From positions 1 through 64,000 of the forward strand of contig NZ_JABZEE010000013.1 of assembly GCF_013387495.1 (NCBI RefSeq): a stretch of 64,000 nucleotides of DNA. Reading direction: 5' to 3'. The notes under the pieces are model-generated. The model made no database searches and had not been told where the DNA came from. It saw only the letters and a list, made by a program, of their open reading frames with translations. The position numbers and the translations under genes were made by a program. Positions within the stretch are counted from its first letter, which is position 1, and every line of letters starts with the position of its first letter. This stretch comes from Streptomyces sp. PKU-EA00015. GTDB lineage: Bacteria > Actinomycetota > Actinomycetes > Streptomycetales > Streptomycetaceae. Positions 24,500-34,185 of this stretch are shown here, piece by piece.

Positions 24500-25207
24500 T
24501 CAGATGGTGACGCCGACGGTGCGCAGGAAGGACACCGGGTTGAGCGCCGAGCCGTAGTTCGGGGTCGTACGGATCTCGAAGTGCAGGTGCGGGCCGGACG
24601 AGTTTCCGGTGTTGCCGGACTTCGCGATCGTCTGGCCGGCCTTCACGGTCGAGCCGATGGAGACCTTGATCGTCGACAGGTGGGCGTACTGCGAGTACTT
24701 GCCGTTGGCGTGCTTGATCACGACGGCGTTGCCGTACGCGGGGCCGTCGCCGCCACCGTTCGGGCCGGCCTTGACGACCGTACCGGCGCCGGCCGCCTTG
24801 ACGGGGGTGCCGACCGGAACGGCGAAGTCCTGGCCGGAGTGCTTGGCGGACCACATGGCGCCGCCCTGGGCGAAGCTCGCGGTCAGCGTGTACTTGTTGA
24901 CGGGCTTGACCCACGCGGCCGGCTTCTTGGCGGCCTTCTTGGCCGTGGCCTTCTTCGCGGCCTCGGCCTTGGCCGTCGCGGCCTTCGCCTTCAGCTGCGC
25001 GGCGACCTTCGCCTGGGCGTCGGCCTGGGCGGCGACGGCGGACGCGGCGTCCACGACGGCCGGCTTGGCGGCCTTGCCCGCATCGGCGGAGGCGACACCC
25101 GCACCGGCTCCGACGACCATCACGGCGCCCATTCCGGCGGCCACGACGGCCCCACGGGTACGGAGCAGGGACGGGCGGAGACGGTGGATCACGGTGCGCT
25201 TCGACAT
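24500..25207 (-). CDS. secreted M23 family metallopeptidase
   Basis: Peptidoglycan endopeptidase, 235 residues. A signal peptide (basic start MSKRTVIHRLRPS, hydrophobic core, cleavage after GVASA near residue 43) leads to an Ala/Lys-rich region (about 50-105). The LytM/M23 domain follows, with zinc ligands in HSGQDFAVP (His, Asp), the metal-site strand YSQYAHLS and the second-ligand motif GPHLHFEIR. The mature enzyme would act outside the cell on peptide cross-links. ATG 25207 has GGAGG nine bases upstream; longer starts run through unrelated sequence. It is convergent with cseC. The Lys/Ala-rich linker may bind the anionic wall. Confidence 0.93.
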   Translation of the reverse strand: MSKRTVIHRLRPSLLRTRGAVVAAGMGAVMVVGAGAGVASADAGKAAKPAVVDAASAVAAQADAQAKVAAQLKAKAATAKAEAAKKATAKKAAKKPAAWVKPVNKYTLTASFAQGGAMWSAKHSGQDFAVPVGTPVKAAGAGTVVKAGPNGGGDGPAYGNAVVIKHANGKYSQYAHLSTIKVSIGSTVKAGQTIAKSGNTGNSSGPHLHFEIRTTPNYGSALNPVSFLRTVGVTI

Positions 25208-25263
25208 ACGGGAGAACCTCCGGGCATGAATGGACCCGGCGTGCTCGCCGGGCTGGCTCCACA

Positions 25264-25293
25264 TTGGTAACCCGGCCCCCCAAGACACCTCAA
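25264..25293 (-). promoter_or_regulatory. promoter candidate for M23 peptidase gene
   Basis: On the minus strand -35 TTGAGG (25288-25293) and -10 TACCAA (25264-25269) are separated by 18 nt, placing transcription start near 25257 and a leader of about 50 nt. An inverted repeat lies immediately upstream. Confidence 0.45.
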
Positions 25294-25302
25294 ATGCCTC
25301 AA

Positions 25303-25321
25303 CTACGACATCACGTCGTAG
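25303..25321. repeat. 7-bp inverted repeat upstream of M23 promoter
   Basis: CTACGAC-atcac-GTCGTAG is a perfect inverted repeat with a 5-bp centre, ten bases upstream of the -35. It could bind a regulator or form a small hairpin. Confidence 0.5.
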
Positions 25322-25750
25322 CGAAGCCCCTGTGAACGGCATCTCTTGACGCCCTTGGAACGCACACACCGAGGCCCGGAACGAGGTCGATATATCCCTA
25401 TAGGTCGGGGTTTAGCCGCATGTCGGGGCCTTGTCCGCCCCTTGCGGACGAGATTCAGGGGGTCACGGACCGACGAAGGGGCGAAAGTCCCCGCCCGCAG
25501 GGGACCGAACACGCACGCTCCGGCTGCCACAACGGCACTATTCCGTCTAGTAGGTCCGATTCGTCCTGTGCGCCTTGTCACGGCCAGGGCCCGTCCGGAA
25601 CCTCCGGATCGTGACCCAGGCCACGGACTCGGGGTCTCCACGGGGTGGCGAAGAGCGCCCGGAATGCGGCATTTCGCGGTGACCGGGGCCACACGACACG
25701 GCCCGAGGCGTCCTTCCGGAGCGGGTGCGCTTGCGGGATCCTCCCGTGGC

Positions 25751-27352
25751 ATGAGCAGACCCGTGAATCCTGTGAACCGCCGCCCCGGTCTCCGCCGCGG
25801 CTGGATCTGGACCGCCGTCGCCGGACTCGCCTGCACCCTCACCCTGAGCTCCCCCGCGGGGGCCGGCCCCGCGGACACCGGCCTGGGGAACGCGATCGAC
25901 ACGATCCTCTCCGACGCCCGCCTCGACGGCGGAGCGGTGAGCGTCGTGATCGCCGACGCCACCACCGGGGAGCGCCTCTACCGGCGCGACGCGGCCGACC
26001 GCCTGATGCCCGCGTCGAACACCAAGCTCCCCACGTCCGTCGCCGCCATGGCCCTCCTCGGCCCGGACCACCGCTACACCACCGACGTCCTCACCACCGG
26101 GACCCGCCTCGGCTCCACCCTGCACGGCGACCTCTACCTGCGCGGCAGCGGCGACCCCACGACGCTCGCGAAGGACTATGACCGCCTCGCCGCCGACCTC
26201 GCCGCGAGCGGGATCCGGCGGGTCACCGGACGTCTCGTCGCCGACGACACCCGATTCGACGACCAGCGCCTCGGCCGCTCCTGGGCGGCCGACGACGAGT
26301 CCTCGTACTACTCGGCGCAGATCTCCGCGCTCACCCTCGCGCCCGACACCGACTACGACTCCGGCACGGTCGTCGTCGAGGCCGGGCCGGGCGCCCGCCC
26401 CGGCGACCGGCCGACGGTGAAACTGACCCCGCCGAACGACTACGTACGCCTCGACGTCCGGGGCACGACCGTGGAGCAGGGCCGCCCCGACACCCTTTCG
26501 GTCGAGCGCCGCCACGGCACCAACACCATCACCGTCAGCGGCGACATCCCCCTCGGCGCGAACCCCACCAAGGAGTGGATCACCGTCTGGGAGCCCACCG
26601 GCTACGCCGCCGCCGTCTTCGCGGACGCGCTCGCCGCCCACGGCGTACGGATCGCGGGCAGCCCCCGCCTGGGCCGCCCCACCCCGCCCGGTGCCCGCGT
26701 GCTCGCCTCGCACCGCTCCATGCCGCTCAAGGAGCTGCTGCACCCCTTCATGAAGCTCTCGAACAACATGCACGCCGAGGCCCTGACGAAGACGATCGGC
26801 GCCCGGACCTCCGGCCACGGCACGTGGGACGCGGGCCTGAAGGCCATCGGCGCCCATCTGGCGAAGGAAGGCGTACGGACCGGATCCCTGCGCCAGGCCG
26901 ACGGCTCCGGCCTGTCCCGGATGAACCTCTTCCCGGCCGAGGAGCTGGCCACCCTGCTGCTCTCCGTGCGCGACGAGCCCTGGTACGCGAACTGGTACGC
27001 GTCCCTGCCCGTGGCCTGCGCCCCGGACCGCGCGGTCGGCGGCACCCTGCGCTCCCGGATGTGCTCCACGCCCGCGGCGCTCAACGCCCGAGCCAAGACG
27101 GGCTCGCTCACCGGCGCCTCGGCGCTGTCGGGATACGTCACGGACGCGGGCGGCCGGGAACTCGTCTTCAGCGTCGTCCTGAACGACTACCTGGCGTCCT
27201 CGGTCAAGAGCATCGAGGACGCGGTCGTCGTGACGCTGGCGTCCTCGGACACCGCGAAGGGCACGATCACGACCGCCCGCCCCACCGGCGCCCGCGCGGT
27301 GGAACCGGACGCCGCCCTCGAATGCTCCTGGCGCAAGCCCGCGCGCTGCTGA
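25751..27352 (+). CDS. D-alanyl-D-alanine carboxypeptidase/endopeptidase (PBP4, S13)
   Basis: Secreted peptidase S13 penicillin-binding protein of 533 residues. A signal peptide (Arg-rich start, core ending near SSPAGAGP at about 40) is followed by the active-site SNTK (S89, K92). The long family insertion follows, then the second motif S337-N338-N339 (KLSNNMHAE) and the third motif K449-T450-G451 (AKTGSLTG). It trims or cleaves peptidoglycan stem peptides outside the membrane. ATG 25751 opens the signal peptide; the frame stays open far upstream without a start that makes sense. A second S13 enzyme is encoded at 63225. It is followed by a perfect 17-bp terminator. Confidence 0.94.
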   Translation: MSRPVNPVNRRPGLRRGWIWTAVAGLACTLTLSSPAGAGPADTGLGNAIDTILSDARLDGGAVSVVIADATTGERLYRRDAADRLMPASNTKLPTSVAAMALLGPDHRYTTDVLTTGTRLGSTLHGDLYLRGSGDPTTLAKDYDRLAADLAASGIRRVTGRLVADDTRFDDQRLGRSWAADDESSYYSAQISALTLAPDTDYDSGTVVVEAGPGARPGDRPTVKLTPPNDYVRLDVRGTTVEQGRPDTLSVERRHGTNTITVSGDIPLGANPTKEWITVWEPTGYAAAVFADALAAHGVRIAGSPRLGRPTPPGARVLASHRSMPLKELLHPFMKLSNNMHAEALTKTIGARTSGHGTWDAGLKAIGAHLAKEGVRTGSLRQADGSGLSRMNLFPAEELATLLLSVRDEPWYANWYASLPVACAPDRAVGGTLRSRMCSTPAALNARAKTGSLTGASALSGYVTDAGGRELVFSVVLNDYLASSVKSIEDAVVVTLASSDTAKGTITTARPTGARAVEPDAALECSWRKPARC

Positions 27353-27369
27353 GCATGCGCGGACGAAAA

Positions 27370-27406
27370 GGGCCCGGCCCCGGACCTGAGGTCCGGGGCC
27401 GGGCCC
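27370..27406. terminator. bidirectional terminator PBP4/clpC
   Basis: Perfect 17-bp arms (27370-27386 and 27390-27406) with a TGA loop lie between the convergent PBP4 and clpC genes. Confidence 0.88.
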
Positions 27407-27432
27407 CACACGTCAACCGGCCCGCAGGGCCG

Positions 27433-29958
<2,526 letters not shown>

Positions 29959-30389
29959 CGTTAATCGCTCCTCAGAGCGGTCAGGCAGTAAGGGGTCGGT
30001 CCCCTCCCTGTCCTTCCGCAGCTTAGTCCCGCAAGCGGGGACCGCTCATTCCAACTGCCGACACCCGTCTGTGGCCTCCTGACCCCTGAACGCCGACAAT
30101 TGCTCCAACCCGATGGTGCGAGACGATGTTCCCGCAGGCCAGGCAGTTACCCCCACCAGCAGTACGCCGATGGCGAACGTGAGCCGGCCTGGCGAGCGTG
30201 TCGCCCCTCCCCACTAGGAATGTCTTACCCGCTGCCACGGACAGTCCATGCGGCGCGCTGCCGTTCCCTCAGCTACGGGCGAACAACCTTGCGCCGGTGC
30301 ACGCGTCCGGAGAGTGCCGATTCGCCCACGGTGTGCGACGAAACGTCCACGCTGCGTAACTCAGGAAGGCGGTACGCAGTTCCCCGGAC
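29959..30389. other. 431-bp divergent intergenic region, clpC promoter
   Basis: No credible gene is found. The region carries the clpC regulatory region (leftward) and the promoter of the gene at 30390. Visible elements are the ClgR-type operator at 30162-30178 and a small hairpin near 30026-30042 in the predicted clpC leader. GGAG lies about ten bases before the clpC start. The clpC transcription start could not be fixed, so the leader may be up to 200 nt long. Confidence 0.6.
30162..30178 (-). promoter_or_regulatory. ClgR operator candidate upstream of clpC
   Basis: On the minus strand the sequence reads GTTCGCCATCGGCGTAC. This fits the ClgR-type pattern GTTCGC-N5-GCGnAC (core CGC-N5-GCG) that I remember for clpP1 and clpC activation in Streptomyces. 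Placement between clpC and its divergent neighbour, on the clpC side of the gap, supports the assignment. Confidence 0.7.
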
Positions 30390-30950
30390 ATGGTCCTCGC
30401 CGTCCCGCATCCCCGCGCGCCCCTCGAAGACGGCGCCGCGCAGTGGTACCGCAGCGCACTCGGCTGGGCGGTGTCCGACGGCTCACCCCCCGAGCTGCTG
30501 ACCGGACGGGATTTCGACCTGCTGGAGCTGCCCGCGGAGGCCGGGGCCGCCGTGCTGCGGCTGACGGACCGCACCGGGCCCGTGGCCGTGCAGGGGCGCA
30601 GGATGCGGCTGCTGGTGGCCGCCGGGAGCGCGGAGGAGCTGCCGGGGCTGCTCGACTGGCTCGAATGGGGCGGGGTCGATCTCGACCTGACCGCCGTGGG
30701 CGAGGGCGGGCGCATGGCCGCCCCGCCGCCGCCCGGACGCGGCGACGTCCGGGGAGCCGCCCGCTGGCTGCGCCCTCCGGGGCGCTGGAGCCGGCTGCCG
30801 GCTCTCGCCGCATTCGGGGACAGTGGGGATGCCCCCGACCTCGTGCGGCTGGTGGACACGGCGGCCACGGAGTGCCACCGCGTCCGACTGCTGCGTGCCG
30901 GACGCGCGCGGGTGCAGCCGACGGGAACTCAGCCGTTCGCCTTCTCGTAG
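30390..30950 (+). CDS. hypothetical protein, prim-pol N-terminus-like
   Basis: A 186-residue protein. WYRSALGWAVSDG and LLTGRDFDLLELPAEAGAAVL resemble the N-terminal segment that precedes bifunctional primase/polymerase (prim-pol) domains in streptomycete proteins. The catalytic prim-pol metal-binding motif is not evident and the protein is too short to hold a whole domain. Pro/Arg-rich stretches follow (GRMAAPPPPGRGD, ARWLRPPGRW). It is divergent from clpC, and its 3' end overlaps the convergent lsr2 gene by 22 bp. Homologues sit beside lsr2 in other streptomycetes as I recall. Function is unknown. Confidence 0.7.
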   Translation: MVLAVPHPRAPLEDGAAQWYRSALGWAVSDGSPPELLTGRDFDLLELPAEAGAAVLRLTDRTGPVAVQGRRMRLLVAAGSAEELPGLLDWLEWGGVDLDLTAVGEGGRMAAPPPPGRGDVRGAARWLRPPGRWSRLPALAAFGDSGDAPDLVRLVDTAATECHRVRLLRAGRARVQPTGTQPFAFS

Positions 30951-31264
30951 GCCTCGCGGACGGTCGCCGGGACGCGGCCGCGGTCGTTGACCTCGAAGCC
31001 GTTCGCCTTGGCCCAGGCGCGGATCTCGGCGGTGTCCTTGTTGCCGCCGGTCGCCGCGCGGCCCTTGCCACGGCCGGTCGCCGCGCGACCGCCGGTGCGC
31101 CGGCCGTTCTTCGCGTAGGGCTCGAGGAGGCTCCGGAGCTTGTCCGCATTGGCGGTGGTGAGGTCGATCTCGTAGGTCTTGCCGTCCAGAGCGAACGTCA
31201 CCGTCTCGTCCGCCTCGCCACCGTCGAGGTCGTCGACAAGAAGGACCTGAACCTTCTGTGCCAC
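30929..31264 (-). CDS. lsr2: nucleoid-associated protein Lsr2
   Basis: H-NS-like xenogeneic silencer that bridges AT-rich DNA; 111 residues, typical. The N-terminal dimerisation domain starts VQVLLVDDLDGGEADETV. An Arg/Gly linker (RRTGGRAATGRGKGR) leads to the DNA-binding domain IRAWAKANGFEVNDRGRVP with the AT-hook-like RGR. GTG 31264 is preferred: AGGAAA lies seven bases upstream, whereas the ATG at 31279 has no ribosome site. The upstream region is AT-rich, which suits autoregulation. It is convergent and overlapping with the 30390 gene. Confidence 0.95.
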   Translation of the reverse strand: MAQKVQVLLVDDLDGGEADETVTFALDGKTYEIDLTTANADKLRSLLEPYAKNGRRTGGRAATGRGKGRAATGGNKDTAEIRAWAKANGFEVNDRGRVPATVREAYEKANG

Positions 31265-31408
31265 CGGATTTCCTTTCATCGAAAATGCAGTACGCGGAAA
31301 GGAAACCGCTTTTCCCTGGAAAACACAAACCCTCGGCAGAGGTTCAGAACCGCGAGAACGCGGGAAACGTGCGCGATTCGGACATAGAGATCCGGGCTCT
31401 TGCGGCGA

Positions 31409-31936
31409 TCACAGGTGCAGAAGCATCCGGCTGTTGCCCAAGGTGTTCGGCTTCACTCGTTCGAGCCCCAGGAACTCGGCGACACCCTCGTCATAGGAGC
31501 GCAGCAGCTCGGCGTAGACATCCGTGTCCACCGGAGTCTGCGTCTCGCCGATCTCGACGAAGCCGTGCTTGGAGAAGAAGTCCACTTCGAAGGTGAGGCA
31601 GAAAACCCGGCGCACTCCCAGCCAGCGGGCGGTCTGCAACAGCTTGCCCAGCACCTGATGACCGATGCCGTGCCCCTGGAAGGCCGGGTCCACGGCGAGT
31701 GTGCGCACTTCGGCGAGGTCTTCCCACATCACATGGAGGGCGCCGCAGCCGACAACCCTCGCGTCCGCGTCGCGTTCCGCGACCCAGAACTCCTGGATGG
31801 CTTCGTAAAGGGTGACCGTCGCTTTGTCGAGCAGGATGCCTTCGCTCATGTACGGGTCCACGAGACGGCGGACGTCCGGCACATCGCTGGTCCGGGCCCG
31901 CCGGACGGTGATGGCATTTGCTGCGGCATAAGGCAT
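31409..31936 (-). CDS. amino-acid N-acetyltransferase (short ArgA-like GNAT)
   Basis: GNAT acetyltransferase of 175 residues resembling the actinobacterial single-domain N-acetylglutamate synthase (M. tuberculosis Rv2747 type), which would make the first arginine precursor. The acetyl-CoA motif reads VRTLAVDPAFQGHGIGHQVL, with FWVAERDADARVVGCGALH before it and FCLTFEVDFFSKHGF after it. It starts ten bases after the stop of the BlaI-type regulator gene on the same strand, so the two are probably cotranscribed. The assignment to glutamate rests on similarity from memory; another amino-acid substrate is possible. Confidence 0.82.
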   Translation of the reverse strand: MPYAAANAITVRRARTSDVPDVRRLVDPYMSEGILLDKATVTLYEAIQEFWVAERDADARVVGCGALHVMWEDLAEVRTLAVDPAFQGHGIGHQVLGKLLQTARWLGVRRVFCLTFEVDFFSKHGFVEIGETQTPVDTDVYAELLRSYDEGVAEFLGLERVKPNTLGNSRMLLHL

Positions 31937-31945
31937 GGCCCGACG

Positions 31946-32341
31946 CTATCGCCCCGCGGCTCCGGGGCCGTCGGCAGCCTCGCCGCCCTGAACGATGTGC
32001 ATGGCGGCTTGCAGCTGCTCGCGCTGCTCGGGCGACATCATCCCGAAGAAGGCGACGAGTGCGGCGGCGGGGTTGTCGCTCTGGGACCAGGCTTCGTTCA
32101 TCAGTGCGGCCGAGTAGGCGGCCCGGGTCGAGACGGCCGTATATCGATAGGCGCGGCCCTCGACTTCCCTGCGCACCCAGCCCTTCTGATGGAGATTGTC
32201 CATTACCGTCATGACGGTGGTGTAGGCGATGGACCGTTCCTGCTGGAGGTCTTCCAGGACTTCCCTGACCGTGACCGGCCGGTTCCATTGCCAGACCCGA
32301 GTCATGACGGCGTCTTCGAGCTCTCCCAATTGACGGGGCAC
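31946..32341 (-). CDS. BlaI/MecI family transcriptional repressor
   Basis: Penicillinase-repressor family regulator, 131 residues. The winged helix reads RQLGELEDAVMTRVW, then VTVREVLEDLQQERSIAYTTVMTVMDNLHQKGW, the classic BlaI recognition region, followed by a dimerisation tail with MMSPEQREQLQAAM. BlaI proteins are normally released by proteolysis through a BlaR1-type M56 peptidase, but none is adjacent. GTG 32341 is chosen because conserved sequence begins at once. It lies upstream of the acetyltransferase gene with a 9-bp gap. A dyad near 32345-32375 may be its operator, but no TACTACA-type match is clear. Confidence 0.85.
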   Translation of the reverse strand: MPRQLGELEDAVMTRVWQWNRPVTVREVLEDLQQERSIAYTTVMTVMDNLHQKGWVRREVEGRAYRYTAVSTRAAYSAALMNEAWSQSDNPAAALVAFFGMMSPEQREQLQAAMHIVQGGEAADGPGAAGR

Positions 32342-32389
32342 ATTGCCACCATAGTGGGAGATCTGTGAGTCATCGCCTATTGATGGAGC

Positions 32390-32426
32390 AAAAAGGACGT
32401 ACGGCCGTAAATCTGCCGTACGTCCT
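32390..32426 (-). terminator. intrinsic terminator of the 57-aa membrane protein gene
   Basis: Perfect 12-bp arms AGGACGTACGGC/GCCGTACGTCCT (32394-32405 and 32415-32426) are followed on the minus strand by a run of five T residues, a classic factor-independent terminator that is rare in this genome. Confidence 0.85.
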
Positions 32427-32442
32427 CGTTGTGCTGCTCGGG

Positions 32443-32616
32443 TCAGGCGTCGGACCCGGCCTGCTTCGCCGACTCGGCGCGGGCGAGCGCGGCGTCCACC
32501 GCCGCGTCCTCCTTGGCCTTGTTCGAACCGCCCTGGCTCTTGACGATCGTCACGACCAGACCGATGAAGAAGGCGGCCATCACCACCGGGGGCACGAGCG
32601 CGGAAACGTAGTCCAT
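32443..32616 (-). CDS. small single-pass membrane protein, 57 aa
   Basis: A short frame from ATG 32616 to the stop at 32443 encodes 57 residues. The N-terminal MDYVSALVPPVV leads into a membrane helix (about 8-26, ending IVKSQ). A charged, helical Ala/Lys/Glu tail follows (SNKAKEDAAVDAALARAES). The start lies 15 bp after the stop of the gene at 32631, with GGAGG between, and an intrinsic terminator follows, so the two genes probably form an operon. Codon use has the GC-rich third positions of real genes here. Function is unknown. Its topology suits a small regulator or partner of a larger membrane protein. Confidence 0.82.
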   Translation of the reverse strand: MDYVSALVPPVVMAAFFIGLVVTIVKSQGGSNKAKEDAAVDAALARAESAKQAGSDA

Positions 32617-32630
32617 GCCCTCCAGAGTAG

Positions 32631-33287
32631 CTATCCGGCGGCGCGCTGCTCCGGCGGGGGCACCGGCTTGCGGCGCGGCGGGAAGACCTCCGAGGGCTTC
32701 GGCACCGGCCGCTCGTCCGGGGCGGGCGGCGCGGGCTTCGGCTGCTGGGGCTGCTGGGGCTGCGGCTTGCTCTTCGGGTCCTCGGCGGCACGTCCGCCGG
32801 GCAGCGCCATGAGCCGGGCACGCCGGACACCCGTCGGCGCCGGCACGTGCACGGCCGGCGCGGGGACGCCCGGCGCGGGGACGGGCTGCCGGGCGAGCCG
32901 GGCCTGCACGGACTGCCCGGCGAGCGCCAGGCAGCGCCGGAGCACGGCGGCGGCCACCGGATGGCCGCGCAGAGCGCGCAAGGCGGCGAGATCGTCGGTC
33001 AGGGGCTCGTGGCCGGCGGCCAGCGCTTCCTGGAGGAGCTCCAGATAGCCGGTGGCGGAGCCGGGCAGGGCAGCGCGGTAGCGGGCGAGATCGGCGACGA
33101 GGAAGTCCCGCAGCCGGCCCGCCTCGCGCACGGCCTCGTCGACGGAATCGGCCAGTCGCAGGCAGTCCCTGACGTCCTCTTCGGCGAGGGGAGCGGGATG
33201 GAGGGCGGCGGCGAGGGCGCGTCGGAGCACTCGCAGCTCGTCAGCGCCGAACGCCATGCCGCCGTGGGATCCGTATGGCGTGGGCAT
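32631..33287 (-). CDS. conserved hypothetical protein with Pro-rich tail
   Basis: A 218-residue, probably cytoplasmic protein. The N-terminal 130 residues are helical and Ala/Leu/Arg-rich (FGADELRVLRRALAAALHP, DCLRLADSVDEAVREAGRL, HPVAAAVLRRCLALAGQSV). The rest is low-complexity Pro/Gln/Lys (PQPQQPQQPKPAPPAPDERP), likely disordered. I recognise no domain. It is the first gene of a probable two-gene unit with the 57-residue membrane protein. An AT-rich stretch just upstream (33310-33335) could hold the promoter. Confidence 0.72.
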   Translation of the reverse strand: MPTPYGSHGGMAFGADELRVLRRALAAALHPAPLAEEDVRDCLRLADSVDEAVREAGRLRDFLVADLARYRAALPGSATGYLELLQEALAAGHEPLTDDLAALRALRGHPVAAAVLRRCLALAGQSVQARLARQPVPAPGVPAPAVHVPAPTGVRRARLMALPGGRAAEDPKSKPQPQQPQQPKPAPPAPDERPVPKPSEVFPPRRKPVPPPEQRAAG

Positions 33288-33387
33288 GGCCCGACCATAC
33301 GAGCCGACGGCACAAATTCCTTTTAATGGTACGAACGCGGGCGTTGCGCCCAGGGTGGTGCCGGTTCCCGGCCACGGCCCCGGGCCG

Positions 33388-34185
33388 TCACAGGCGCGAG
33401 ACGTTCCGCTCGTAGACCAGGCGCAGACCGATCAGTGTCAGCCACGGCTCGTGCTCGTCGATCGCCGACGACTCGCCCAGCACCATCGGCGCCAGACCGC
33501 CCGTCGCGATCACCGTCACCTCGTCCGGGTCCTCCGCCAGCTCACGCTTCATCCGGTGGACCACCCCGTCCACCTGGCCGGCGAAGCCGTAGACGATGCC
33601 CGCCTGCATCGCCTCGACCGTGTTCTTGCCGATCACGCTCCTGGGGCGGACGACCTCGATCTTGCGCAGCTGGGCGCCCTTGACGCCGAGCGCGTCGACG
33701 GAGATCTCGATGCCGGGGGCGATCACGCCGCCCACGTACTCGCCCCGCGCGCTCACCGCGTCGAACGTCGTCGCCGTGCCGAAGTCCACCACGATCGCGG
33801 GACCCCCGTAGAGGTCGACCGCCGCGGCCGCGTTGATGACGCGGTCCGCGCCGACCTCCTTGGGGTTGTCCGTCAGGACCGGGACGCCGGTCTTGATGCC
33901 GGGCTCGACGAGGACCGCCGGGACGTCGCCGTAGTAACGGCGGGTGACCTCGCGCAGCTCGTGCAGAACCGAGGGGACGGTGGAGCAGATGGCGATGCCC
34001 TCGATCCCGTCGCCCAGCTCCTCGCCCAGCAGCGGGTGCATGCTCATCAGGCCCTGCAGCAGGACGGCGAGCTCGTCCGCCGTGCGGCGCGCGTCGGTGG
34101 AGATGCGCCAGTGCTCGACGATCTCCTCGCCGTCGAAGAGGCCCAGCACGGTGTGCGTGTTGCCGGCGTCGATGGTGAGCAGCAT
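33388..34185 (-). CDS. coaX: type III pantothenate kinase
   Basis: ATP-dependent phosphorylation of pantothenate, the first step of CoA synthesis; 265 residues. ASKHA-fold motifs are LLTIDAGNTHTVLGLF (phosphate-1), GADRVINAAAA (with the catalytic Asp), IVVDFGTATTFD (phosphate-2) and ATGGLAPMV near the C-terminus. It is insensitive to CoA feedback in characterised members. ATG 34185 shares one base with the nadC stop (TGATG), indicating translational coupling. It is the last gene of the panC-nadB-nadC-coaX operon, joining pantothenate synthesis to its use. Confidence 0.95.
   Translation of the reverse strand: MLLTIDAGNTHTVLGLFDGEEIVEHWRISTDARRTADELAVLLQGLMSMHPLLGEELGDGIEGIAICSTVPSVLHELREVTRRYYGDVPAVLVEPGIKTGVPVLTDNPKEVGADRVINAAAAVDLYGGPAIVVDFGTATTFDAVSARGEYVGGVIAPGIEISVDALGVKGAQLRKIEVVRPRSVIGKNTVEAMQAGIVYGFAGQVDGVVHRMKRELAEDPDEVTVIATGGLAPMVLGESSAIDEHEPWLTLIGLRLVYERNVSRL

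Larger units (their letters stand above)
25208..25750. other. 543-bp divergent intergenic region
   Basis: No credible gene is found here. The region holds the promoters of the M23 peptidase (leftward) and the S13 PBP (rightward). It also holds a 7+7 bp inverted repeat at 25303-25321, a GC hairpin at 25433-25449 (GTCCGC/GCGGAC), and an AT-rich patch TATATCCCTATAG near 25391. A possible rightward promoter is CTGCCA (25524-25529), 18 nt, TAGTAG (25548-25553), which would leave a 5' leader of about 190 nt before the PBP gene. The length and hairpins suggest a structured leader on one strand. Confidence 0.5.

Noticed and set aside
25346..25750. Open frame upstream of the S13 PBP that would add about 135 residues
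   Set aside because: The signal peptide starts at 25751. The added sequence is Arg/Pro-rich, without family similarity, and overlaps the promoter region.
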